Assembly (NCBI GenBank): GCA_910578115.1
Contig: CAJTPO010000017.1
Coordinates: forward strand, 77,688-97,398
Length of the DNA: 19,711 nt
Origin: an uncultured Lachnospiraceae bacterium
Lineage (GTDB): Bacteria > Bacillota > Clostridia > Lachnospirales > Lachnospiraceae
Direction of reading: 5' to 3'
Part shown: positions 10,578-17,844 of the stretch, piece after piece
How the letters are laid out: every line of letters begins with the position of its first letter
Position numbering within the stretch: position 1 is the stretch's first letter
The notes under the pieces: model-generated
Databases searched by the model: none
Told to the model about the DNA's origin: nothing
The model's input: the letters and a program-made list of their open reading frames with translations, nothing else
Translations under genes and position numbers: made by a program

Positions 10578-10663
10578 ACCGTAGAAAACCGCACGGACAC
10601 ATTGAATTAGAGGACACATGTGAGTACCGATGAATTATTAATGATAATAAGGAGGGAAGAAAC

Positions 10664-11134
10664 GTGCCACGTAAAGGACATATTGCAAAAAGAGATGTAT
10701 TGGCAGATCCTTTATACAATAACAAGGTGGTTACCAAACTGATCAACAATATCATGTTGGACGGTAAGAAAGGTGTAGCCCAGAAGATTGTATACGGAGC
10801 ATTTGCCCGCGTAGAGAATAAGGCAGGTAAGCCGGCACTTGACGTTTTCGAGGAGGCTATGAACAACATCATGCCTGTTCTGGAGGTTAAGGCAAGACGT
10901 ATCGGTGGTGCAACCTATCAGGTGCCGATCGAAGTACGTCCGGACAGACGTCAGGCTCTTGGACTTCGTTGGCTGGTAATGTTTTCTCGTAAGAGAGGCG
11001 AGAAGACCATGGAAGAGAGACTTGCCAATGAGATTTTGGATGCGTCTAACAATACCGGCGCAGCCGTTAAGAGAAAAGAAGACATGCACAAGATGGCAGA
11101 GGCCAACAAGGCATTTGCACATTACCGCTTCTAA
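10664..11134 (+). CDS. rpsG: 30S ribosomal protein S7
   Basis: S7 is the primary organiser of the 30S head and contacts tRNA at the E and P sites. The product has 156 residues, the normal length. It starts PRKGHIAKRDVL and contains the GKKGVAQKIVYGAF, KARRIGGATYQVPIEV and ALRWLV-like (GLRWLVMFSR) segments typical of bacterial S7. It begins at a GTG with AAGGAGGG (10649-10656) seven bases upstream, a strong site that fixes the start. It is the second gene of the str operon, 181 nt after rpsL and 44 nt before fusA. Confidence 0.98.
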   Translation: MPRKGHIAKRDVLADPLYNNKVVTKLINNIMLDGKKGVAQKIVYGAFARVENKAGKPALDVFEEAMNNIMPVLEVKARRIGGATYQVPIEVRPDRRQALGLRWLVMFSRKRGEKTMEERLANEILDASNNTGAAVKRKEDMHKMAEANKAFAHYRF

Positions 11135-11178
11135 GCTCTTTCTATTGTGTTTTGAATTATCATAAGGAGGAAAAAACC

Positions 11179-13296
11179 TTGGCTGGAAGAGAATATCCGT
11201 TAGAGAGAACCAGAAATATAGGTATCATGGCTCATATCGATGCCGGTAAGACCACATTGTCAGAGCGTATCCTGTATTACACTGGTGTTAACTATAAGAT
11301 CGGTGACACTCATGAAGGCACTGCTACCATGGACTGGATGGAGCAGGAGCAGGAAAGAGGTATCACGATCACATCGGCCGCTACGACATGCCACTGGACC
11401 TTGGAAGAGAACTGCAAACCCAAGCCGGGCGCGTTGGAGCACCGTATCAATATCATCGACACTCCCGGTCACGTTGACTTCACGGTAGAAGTTGAGCGTT
11501 CCCTCCGTGTACTGGATGGCGCTGTAGGCGTGTTCTGTGCAAAGGGTGGTGTTGAGCCGCAGTCAGAAAACGTGTGGCGGCAGGCTGATACCTACAATGT
11601 TCCGAGAATGGCGTTCATCAACAAGATGGACATTCTGGGCGCTAATTTCTTTGGCGCAGTAGAACAGATTCGGACAAGACTGGGTAAAAATGCGATTATT
11701 CTTCAGTTACCGATCGGTAAGGAAGACGAGTTTAAGGGAATCATCGATCTTTTTGAGATGAAAGCCTATATTTATAATGATGATAAGGGAGAAGATATCT
11801 CGATCACAGATATCCCGGAGGATATGGCGGATGACGCTGAACTCTATCATGATGAACTGGTAGAGAAGATCTGTGAGCTGGATGACGACCTTACCATGAT
11901 GTATCTGGAGGGCGAGGAGCCTTCTGTAGATCAGTTGAAAGCGGCGCTGCGCCGTGGTACGTGTGAGTGTACGGCAGTACCTGTATGCTGTGGTTCCGCA
12001 TACAGGAATAAAGGTGTTCAGAAGCTTCTGGATGCTGTTCTGGAGTTCATGCCGGCGCCTACAGATATCCCTGCGATCAAGGGTGTGGACAGCGACGGCA
12101 ACGAGGTGGAGAGACATTCTTCCGATGAGGAGCCTTTCTCCGCACTGGCATTCAAGATCATGGCCGATCCGTTTGTCGGCAAACTGGCATTCTTCCGTGT
12201 GTATTCCGGAACGATCAACTCCGGTTCCTATGTGTTGAATGCGACAAAGAACAAGAAAGAGCGTGTGGGACGTATCCTGCAGATGCATGCCAACAAGAGA
12301 GCAGAGCTGGATAAAGTATATTCCGGTGATATTGCTGCGGCAGTAGGGTTTAAGATCACTACAACCGGTGATACTATTTGTGATGAGCAGCATCCTGTTA
12401 TTCTGGAATCCATGGAATTCCCAGAGCCGGTTATCGAATTGGCGATCGAGCCTAAGACCAAGGCTGGTCAGGGTAAGATGGGTGAAGCTTTGGCAAAACT
12501 TGCTGAAGAAGATCCTACGTTCCGTGCACACACGGATCACGAGACGGGTCAGACCATCATCGCAGGTATGGGTGAGCTGCATCTGGAGATCATCGTTGAC
12601 CGTCTGCTTCGTGAGTACAAGGTAGAGGCTAATGTGGGTGCACCGCAGGTTGCTTACAAAGAGAGTTTTACGAAGCCTGTCGATCAGGAATACAAATATG
12701 CGAAACAGTCCGGCGGTCGTGGACAGTACGGACACTGTAAAGTTAAATTCGAGCCCATGGATCCGAACGGCGAAGAGACCTTCAAGTTTGAGACCAGCGT
12801 GGTAGGCGGTGCGATTCCGAAGGAATATATCCCCGCTGTTGGCGAAGGTATTGAAGAGGCTTCCAGAGCGGGTGTTCTGGGTGGATTCCCGGTACTTGGC
12901 GTTCACGCTAACGTATATGACGGTTCCTACCATGAGGTGGACTCCTCTGAGATGGCGTTCCACATCGCAGGTTCCATGTGCTTCAAGGAAGCCATGAAGA
13001 AAGCAGGTCCAGTTCTGCTTGAGCCGATCATGAAAGTGGAAGTGACCATGCCTGAAGAGTATATGGGTGACGTAATCGGTGATATCAATTCCCGTCGCGG
13101 ACGTATCGAAGGTATGGAAGATATCGGCGGCGGCAAGATGGTGAAAGGTTATGTACCGCTTGCTGAGATGTTCGGTTACTCCACAGACCTGCGTTCCAAG
13201 ACACAGGGCCGCGGTAACTACTCGATGTTCTTCGAGAAGTACGAGCAGGTGCCGAAGAGCGTGCAAGAAAAAGTTCTGGCAGCCAAGGCAAAATAA
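11179..13296 (+). CDS. fusA: Elongation factor G
   Basis: EF-G is the GTPase that drives translocation and, with RRF, ribosome recycling. The product has 705 residues, normal for canonical EF-G. GTP-binding motifs are AHIDAGKTT (G1, residues 18-26), DTPGHVDF (G3) and NKMD (G4). The domain IV signature GGRGQYGHCKV and domain V MPEEYMGDVIGDINSRRGRI are intact. Start choice: the TTG at 11179 has AAGGAGG (11164-11170) eight bases upstream, and the sequence from it (AGREYPLERTRNIGIMAHID) matches the usual EF-G start. The TTG at 11152 would put the ribosome binding site inside the gene and is rejected. It is the last gene of the str operon. The final 30 bases are the first copy of a 53-bp tandem repeat that continues past the stop codon. 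Confidence 0.97.
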   Translation: MAGREYPLERTRNIGIMAHIDAGKTTLSERILYYTGVNYKIGDTHEGTATMDWMEQEQERGITITSAATTCHWTLEENCKPKPGALEHRINIIDTPGHVDFTVEVERSLRVLDGAVGVFCAKGGVEPQSENVWRQADTYNVPRMAFINKMDILGANFFGAVEQIRTRLGKNAIILQLPIGKEDEFKGIIDLFEMKAYIYNDDKGEDISITDIPEDMADDAELYHDELVEKICELDDDLTMMYLEGEEPSVDQLKAALRRGTCECTAVPVCCGSAYRNKGVQKLLDAVLEFMPAPTDIPAIKGVDSDGNEVERHSSDEEPFSALAFKIMADPFVGKLAFFRVYSGTINSGSYVLNATKNKKERVGRILQMHANKRAELDKVYSGDIAAAVGFKITTTGDTICDEQHPVILESMEFPEPVIELAIEPKTKAGQGKMGEALAKLAEEDPTFRAHTDHETGQTIIAGMGELHLEIIVDRLLREYKVEANVGAPQVAYKESFTKPVDQEYKYAKQSGGRGQYGHCKVKFEPMDPNGEETFKFETSVVGGAIPKEYIPAVGEGIEEASRAGVLGGFPVLGVHANVYDGSYHEVDSSEMAFHIAGSMCFKEAMKKAGPVLLEPIMKVEVTMPEEYMGDVIGDINSRRGRIEGMEDIGGGKMVKGYVPLAEMFGYSTDLRSKTQGRGNYSMFFEKYEQVPKSVQEKVLAAKAK

Positions 13297-13407
13297 AGTG
13301 TGAAGAAACTTTATCTTGAGAAAAAGTTTTGACAGCTAAGGCAAAATAAAAGATGAAGGAACTTTATCTTGAGAAAAAAGTTTTGGCAGCTGAGGCAAAA
13401 CAGAAGG
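13267..13407 (+). repeat. 53-bp tandem repeat built from the fusA 3' end
   Basis: The end of fusA (coding EKVLAAKAK and stop) plus the following 23 nt is repeated with a 53-nt period: copies start at 13267, 13320 and 13373. The second copy would read EKVLTAKAK and stop; the third reads EKKVLAAEAKQKAG and stays open to a TAA at 13443-13445. The period is not a multiple of three, and the fusA stop lies in copy one, so extra copies are untranslated. The copy junctions carry a weak AAACTTT/AAAGTTT stem (13306-13312 with 13323-13329). Confidence 0.85.
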
Positions 13408-13448
13408 CAGGTAAAAACAAAGGATTTTGTGTAAAAACGAAATAATGC

Positions 13449-13477
13449 TTGAAAATCTTGGCAATCTTTAATATAAT
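13449..13477 (+). promoter_or_regulatory. tuf promoter
   Basis: TTGAAA (13449-13454), a 17-nt spacer and a consensus TATAAT (13472-13477). It gives tuf its own leader of about 57 nt, independent of the str operon. Confidence 0.8.
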
Positions 13478-13540
13478 CAAAGATAGCTGATTGAACAGAA
13501 CAATTTTAAATTTATCTAGTTTTTAAGGAGGACTTTAAAA

Positions 13541-14728
13541 ATGGCTAAGGCTAAGTTTGAAAGAAACAAACCACATTGTAATATCGGCACCATTGGTCAC
13601 GTTGACCATGGTAAGACGACATTGACAGCAGCGATCACAAAAGTACTTTCCGAGAGAGTTGCAGGTAACACTGCTACAGATTTCGAGAACATCGATAAGG
13701 CTCCGGAAGAGAGAGAAAGAGGTATCACAATCTCTACAGCTCACGTTGAGTACGAGACAGATAAGAGACATTACGCACACGTTGACTGCCCTGGACATGC
13801 TGACTACGTTAAGAACATGATCACAGGTGCTGCTCAGATGGATGGCGCTATCCTTGTTGTAGCTGCTACAGATGGTGTTATGGCTCAGACCAAAGAGCAC
13901 ATCCTTCTGTCCCGTCAGGTAGGCGTTCCTTATATCGTAGTATTCATGAACAAGTGCGATATGGTAGACGATCCTGAGCTGCTTGAGCTGGTTGAGATGG
14001 AGATCACAGAGCAGTTGGAAGAGTATGAGTTCACAGATTGCCCGATCGTTAAGGGTTCCGCGCTGAAAGCTCTGGAAGATCCCAGCAGCGAGTGGGGCGA
14101 CAAGATCATGGAGCTGATGAGCACAGTTGATGAGTATATTCCGGATCCTCAGCGTGACACAGATAAGCCGTTCCTTATGCCTGTCGAGGACGTATTCTCC
14201 ATCACAGGCCGTGGTACCGTTGCTACAGGTAGAGTAGAGCGTGGTACACTGCACATGTCTGATGATGTTGAGATCATCGGTGTTAAGGAAGAGACACAGA
14301 AGTCTGTTGTAACAGGTATCGAGATGTTCCGTAAGCTGCTGGATGAGGCACAGGCTGGTGATAACATCGGTGTTCTGCTTCGTGGTATCCAGAGAACTGA
14401 TATCGAAAGAGGACAGGTTCTTGCTAAACCCGGTTCTGTAACCTGCCACAGAAAATTTACGGCTCAGGTTTACGTATTGACGAAAGACGAGGGTGGTCGT
14501 CATACTCCTTTCTTCAATAACTACAGACCGCAGTTCTATTTTAGAACAACTGATATCACAGGTGTTTGTAACCTTCCTGAAGGCACAGAGATGTGCATGC
14601 CTGGTGATAACGTAGAGATGAGCATCGAGCTGATTCATCCGATCGCTATGGAGCAGGGTCTTACGTTTGCTATTCGTGAGGGTGGCAGAACTGTTGGGTC
14701 TGGTCGTGTGGCTACGATTATTGAGTAA
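13541..14728 (+). CDS. tuf: Elongation factor Tu
   Basis: EF-Tu is the GTPase that delivers aminoacyl-tRNA to the ribosome. The product has 395 residues, full length. It contains G1 GHVDHGKTT (19-27), RGITI in switch 1, G3 DCPGH (82-86), G4 NKCD (137-140) and SALKAL (G5). The C-terminal barrel ends GGRTVGSGRVATIIE. AAGGAGG (13525-13531) lies nine bases before the ATG. It has its own promoter and a strong terminator. Codon use differs from rpoBC (more GTT, GCT, ACA), which fits its very high expression. Whether a second tuf copy exists elsewhere in the genome cannot be seen here. Confidence 0.98.
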   Translation: MAKAKFERNKPHCNIGTIGHVDHGKTTLTAAITKVLSERVAGNTATDFENIDKAPEERERGITISTAHVEYETDKRHYAHVDCPGHADYVKNMITGAAQMDGAILVVAATDGVMAQTKEHILLSRQVGVPYIVVFMNKCDMVDDPELLELVEMEITEQLEEYEFTDCPIVKGSALKALEDPSSEWGDKIMELMSTVDEYIPDPQRDTDKPFLMPVEDVFSITGRGTVATGRVERGTLHMSDDVEIIGVKEETQKSVVTGIEMFRKLLDEAQAGDNIGVLLRGIQRTDIERGQVLAKPGSVTCHRKFTAQVYVLTKDEGGRHTPFFNNYRPQFYFRTTDITGVCNLPEGTEMCMPGDNVEMSIELIHPIAMEQGLTFAIREGGRTVGSGRVATIIE

Positions 14729-14750
14729 TCGAAAATTCATTGAATTTATG

Positions 14751-14784
14751 GGACTTTCCGAGGTTTCTCGGAAAGTCCTTTTTT
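14751..14784 (+). terminator. tuf terminator
   Basis: Perfect 12-bp stem GGACTTTCCGAG (14751-14762) with CTCGGAAAGTCC (14767-14778), GTTT loop, followed by six T. This is the last clearly chromosomal feature before the mobile element. Confidence 0.95.
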
Positions 14785-14837
14785 CGATGTTTGGTGGGAT
14801 TGATAAGTCGTGATAACAGAATGATAACAAAAGTTCG

Positions 14838-16052
14838 CTAATTGAGCAGTTCCTTATTTCTTTCTATATATTCTTTCCATATAGCTTCTCGGTCTTTCTG
14901 ATGTGTGTTCTCATATTTTTCGGTATACTCGTCATGGAGCGCTTTTAGCTGATCCATAAGTGGCGTGTCAGCAGGCAGTTTCCCTCTGCGGATACGGGCA
15001 TATAGCCTGTTATATGATTTTGTGAATTCCGTATGAATCGGATGGCTGAATAATTTTTCCTTATAGGATTTCCGGCTGGCGTACTCATTACAGGTAGTGG
15101 AAGTGTCTCTGTATATTCTTGTGCAGTATTCTTGGTTGGAAGTATACTTCACACGAAAATATCCATTACATAGTCTGCATTTTTTGATAACGAGTTCATC
15201 TTCAAGAAGTAGTCTAATGCCTATACATAAGAACTGTTTGAATGATGTAATAGGGTATTTCCCGATTGCATTATCTGTAATAAGGTTAGAGGCATGGTTT
15301 AAATACTCTATCCAATCTTTTGTATTGGAATGGGTATCTGTATGGGTATGAATGTCAGGCAGAAAAGTTTCTTTTATTTCCATAGCGGATAATGCATCCG
15401 ATTGAAAATCCTGTTTACTAGCATACAGGCAATAAGAATGGTATATTTCAGCTATTGTACTGCTAGGCAGTTGTACATCTTGTTTTGACGGCGCTATGAT
15501 AACCGCATCTAAATAATCTCTTGCTTGCGTACATAAAGTCTCAAGACTGCCAACTTCTTTGGATAATAGTTTGGCGGCTTGAAGTAGCTCCGTATCGGCT
15601 GGTTTTCCGGCTTGCTGATAGCAAGTGAGCATTACCATATGAAATAAAGGATACAGATAAGACAGTGCCGGGTGTTTTTCAAAGCAGGACTGTAATATTG
15701 GCATGATTTGCTCGGTAGAAGCTTCGATATCTTTTAGTGTGTGTTCGCAGCAATATACATTGAAGGCTTCTTCGTCAAAGGTGCAGTTAATGCCAAGTAA
15801 CGGCAAAACAGACTTCAATTTCTGAAATGCCACAACAGCGGATTCTTTTTCCGGCATATCATAATCGAGAATTTCCATAATGCCGGTGTGGATAGCCGCT
15901 TTTTTTATAAAGCTGGCAGTCCCGCTTTTGTGAGTATTCTCATCATCATAAATGGTAGAAAGAGTTTCTTCGTGAGTATGGCGGTTAATACTGTAGGTTG
16001 CAACATTAAAGTGAAAATCATTTTTGATGATGTTCGGCGAATATAAATTCAT
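14838..16052 (-). CDS. DUF6076-like protein with a four-cysteine zinc-finger motif
   Basis: This 404-residue protein has no signal peptide or membrane segment. Residues 1-280 are mostly helical without motifs I recognise; they include Cys-Cys at 101-102 and a His-rich stretch around 235-241. Residues 290-325 hold a CxxC-14-C-10-C cluster (C292, C295, C310, C321), starting KKCRLCNGYF, and a basic helical C-terminus follows. The cysteine cluster and the following basic region resemble Firmicutes proteins filed as DUF6076 and, loosely, CGNR-type zinc fingers; this is from memory and unverified. A nucleic-acid-binding or regulatory role is inference. AGAAAGGAA on the - strand (16069-16061) precedes the ATG by 8 nt. 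It is transcribed away from xis-int, from a promoter at 16144-16116, at the element edge next to tuf. Confidence 0.75.
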   Translation of the reverse strand: MNLYSPNIIKNDFHFNVATYSINRHTHEETLSTIYDDENTHKSGTASFIKKAAIHTGIMEILDYDMPEKESAVVAFQKLKSVLPLLGINCTFDEEAFNVYCCEHTLKDIEASTEQIMPILQSCFEKHPALSYLYPLFHMVMLTCYQQAGKPADTELLQAAKLLSKEVGSLETLCTQARDYLDAVIIAPSKQDVQLPSSTIAEIYHSYCLYASKQDFQSDALSAMEIKETFLPDIHTHTDTHSNTKDWIEYLNHASNLITDNAIGKYPITSFKQFLCIGIRLLLEDELVIKKCRLCNGYFRVKYTSNQEYCTRIYRDTSTTCNEYASRKSYKEKLFSHPIHTEFTKSYNRLYARIRRGKLPADTPLMDQLKALHDEYTEKYENTHQKDREAIWKEYIERNKELLN

Positions 16053-16115
16053 ACTTAAAATTCCTTTCTATCAGATGAACGGCGTAAAATAGCCTCTCTG
16101 AAATGCATTTCTTTT

Positions 16116-16144
16116 CTTATAGATACAATACTATCACAAGACAA
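16116..16144 (-). promoter_or_regulatory. Promoter of the - strand zinc-finger gene
   Basis: Read on the - strand: TTGTCT (16144-16139), a 17-nt spacer and TATAAG (16121-16116), 64 nt from the start codon. It is divergent from the xis promoter, with only 22 nt between the two -35 boxes. Confidence 0.5.
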
Positions 16145-16164
16145 AAAGGAAATCAATAAAATTA

Positions 16165-16212
16165 TCTTGACAAATATCCTGTGTTGTTTTATCATAGAGA
16201 ACAAGTCAAGAT
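16165..16212. repeat. Inverted repeat flanking the xis promoter
   Basis: ATCTTGAC covers the -35 (about 16165-16171), and its inverse GTCAAGAT lies at 16205-16212, just past the -10. The flanking AT bases also match in part. A third CTTGACA lies at 16235-16241 with no -10 behind it. Such sites could bind a repressor or the excisionase itself; this is inference. Confidence 0.4.
16167..16195 (+). promoter_or_regulatory. xis-int promoter
   Basis: TTGACA (16167-16172), a 17-nt spacer and TATCAT (16190-16195), about 80 nt before the xis-like gene. The -35 is inside an inverted repeat (see the next entry), which suggests regulation. Confidence 0.6.
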
Positions 16213-16274
16213 AAATTTAATACAAAAATGAAAACTTGACAATATACAGCGTCAGTGCGGGAGGAGGGAGGTAG

Positions 16275-16472
16275 ATGAATAACAATTATATGGTAACGGC
16301 ACAGGATGTCGTTGATATGCTTGGCGTTTCTAAGGGACACGCATATAAGATTATCAGACAGTTGAACAAAGAACTGGAAGATAGCGGCTATATTGTCGTG
16401 TCAGGCAAGATTCCCAGAGCATATTGGGACAAGAAGTTTTACGGGTATCAAAGTGGAGTGACAACAGCGTAA
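16275..16472 (+). CDS. Excisionase-like small helix-turn-helix protein
   Basis: A 65-residue protein whose residues 7-35 (from VTAQDVVDMLGVSKGHAYKI) form a winged-helix/MerR-like helix-turn-helix. This arrangement is typical of the small DNA-binding proteins encoded just before integrases in Firmicutes elements (AlpA, DUF6462 or Xis-like). It would bend DNA at the element ends and direct excision, and might also regulate the locus. GGAGGGAGGT (16263-16272) precedes the ATG. It lies 126 nt upstream of the integrase in the same direction, which is the main support for the excisionase role. It could instead be only a transcription regulator. Confidence 0.8.
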   Translation: MNNNYMVTAQDVVDMLGVSKGHAYKIIRQLNKELEDSGYIVVSGKIPRAYWDKKFYGYQSGVTTA

Positions 16473-16535
16473 CAGGAAGTCGGCATATCATTCAGATAGA
16501 TAGGATATGCGGATAAAATGAAATGCGAATTTAAA

Positions 16536-16578
16536 GGCAGTTCTGCGGGATTGATTATATGACAAACCACAGACTGCC
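16536..16578 (+). promoter_or_regulatory. Imperfect hairpin between xis and int
   Basis: GGCAGTTCTGCGG (16536-16548) is nearly complementary to CCACAGACTGCC (16567-16578), with one bulge and one mismatch and an 18-nt loop. It ends about 10 nt before the integrase ribosome binding site. No T run follows. It may affect integrase translation or mRNA stability; this is inference. Confidence 0.35.
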
Positions 16579-16598
16579 CCGAGAAGAAAGGAGATTTT

Positions 16599-17708
16599 AT
16601 GTCAGTCTATAAAGATGAGCAGAGGGGAACATGGTATTGTATGTTTCGTTACAACGATTGGACGGGCAGACAGAAACAAAAATGCAAAAGAGGTTTTAAA
16701 ACAAAAAGAGAAGCAAAAGAGTATGAAGAACAGTTTATGCACACAACAGAAGCAGATATGAATATGAAGGTTGGGGCTTTTGTTGAGACTTATTTCAGGG
16801 ATAAGCAGGGTGAATTGAAGGAACGGTCAATCAAAAATAAGAGATATATGATTGAACGGCATATTCTTCCGTATTTTGAACAAAAGTCTATGAATGAAAT
16901 TACACCGGCAGACATTATCCAGTGGCAGAACAAAATGCGGGAGGCAGGATATTCGCAGACATACCTGCGGATGCTTCAGAATCAGATGACAGCATTATTT
17001 ACTCACGCTTCCAACATCTACAATCTGACAAACAATCCCTGCAAGAAAGTAAAGAAAATGGGGAAGTCAGATGCGGATAAAATGGATTTCTGGACTTATG
17101 AGGAGTATCAGCAGTTCATTAATACGATTGAGGTGGGAAGCAGATATTATGTGCTGTTTGAGATTCTATTTTGGACGGGGATGCGCATCGGAGAATTACT
17201 TGCGTTGTTTAAAAGTGACGTTAATTTTCAGGAGAACAAAATATCCATTTCAAAAACCTATTACCGGGCTGAAGGAAAAGATGTCATCACAACGCCTAAG
17301 ACGGAACAGTCGGTCAGAACAATAGACATACCGGAATTTTTAACACAGGAGATAAAGGAATATTGTAATAAACTATATGAGTTTCCTGATAGCGAAAGAT
17401 TGTTTCCAATCGTAGGAGAAGCTGTGCAGCATAAGATGGTACGGCATATTCAAAGAGCTGGGGTAAAAAAGATTAGGGTACACGACTTAAGACATTCAGC
17501 ATGTGCGTATCTTGCGCATCAGGGAGTGGCGCCTATGGTTATTAAGGAACGCATGGGACATAAGGATATTAAGATTACCTTGAATACATATGGGCATTTA
17601 TATCCTAACGAACAGAAAAAAGTTGCGGATATGCTGAACCGAAAGCGGAATGAAGCATCAAGTGAAAATGCCCCTGCTGGTAACAGGGACATTTCAGGTA
17701 CAGATTGA
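16599..17708 (+). CDS. Tyrosine recombinase (phage/ICE-type integrase)
   Basis: This 369-residue site-specific recombinase would integrate and excise the element. Domains in order are an N-terminal arm-binding domain (about 1-50, starting MSVYKDEQRGTWYCMFRYND), a core-binding SAM-like domain (about 55-150) and a catalytic domain (about 165-345). The catalytic set is complete: R196 in FWTGMRIGEL, K234 in TPKTEQSVR, H295 and R298 in HDLRHS, H321 in MGHKDI and the nucleophile Y331 in NTYGHLYP. AAAGGAG (16587-16593) precedes the ATG by five bases. Similar in layout to Tn916-type and related Firmicutes integrases. The xis-like gene is immediately upstream. The target site cannot be deduced because the right junction is absent. 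Confidence 0.95.
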   Translation: MSVYKDEQRGTWYCMFRYNDWTGRQKQKCKRGFKTKREAKEYEEQFMHTTEADMNMKVGAFVETYFRDKQGELKERSIKNKRYMIERHILPYFEQKSMNEITPADIIQWQNKMREAGYSQTYLRMLQNQMTALFTHASNIYNLTNNPCKKVKKMGKSDADKMDFWTYEEYQQFINTIEVGSRYYVLFEILFWTGMRIGELLALFKSDVNFQENKISISKTYYRAEGKDVITTPKTEQSVRTIDIPEFLTQEIKEYCNKLYEFPDSERLFPIVGEAVQHKMVRHIQRAGVKKIRVHDLRHSACAYLAHQGVAPMVIKERMGHKDIKITLNTYGHLYPNEQKKVADMLNRKRNEASSENAPAGNRDISGTD

Positions 17709-17740
17709 ATTGGTGGAACAATTTAATCCGTGACATAAAA

Positions 17741-17795
17741 AGGACAAGCCCTTCTATGAAAATCTTGCAAATTTATTATAGCAGAGGCTTGTCCT
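17741..17795. repeat. Perfect inverted repeat before the parM-like gene
   Basis: AGGACAAGCC (17741-17750) and GGCTTGTCCT (17786-17795) are perfect 10-bp arms with a 35-nt AT-rich loop that contains TATTAT. On the + strand no T run follows the right arm. On the - strand the hairpin is followed by T5, but no - strand gene reads into it. Lying just upstream of parM it could be a terminator, operator or centromere-like site. Confidence 0.45.
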
Positions 17796-17844
17796 GATGA
17801 AAAGAAGTTTTAGAGATAAACATGAAATCAGGAGGGCATTTATT

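Noticed and set aside
11707..13266. Long - strand open frame opposite fusA
   Set aside because: Antisense shadow of EF-G with Cys/His/Leu-rich content and no recognisable domain.
13267..13407. CRISPR-like array downstream of fusA
   Set aside because: The units are contiguous copies of the fusA tail without unique spacers.
13535..14830. Long - strand open frame opposite tuf
   Set aside because: Antisense shadow of EF-Tu; it also runs through the tuf terminator.
16236..16241. Second TTGACA upstream of xis as a promoter
   Set aside because: No -10 box at 16-18 nt; the GGGAGGAGGGAGG ribosome binding region lies there instead. Kept only as an operator-like repeat.
17741..17795. Inverted repeat as the integrase terminator
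   Set aside because: The loop is 35 nt and no T run follows on the + strand, so it is listed as a repeat of unknown role.
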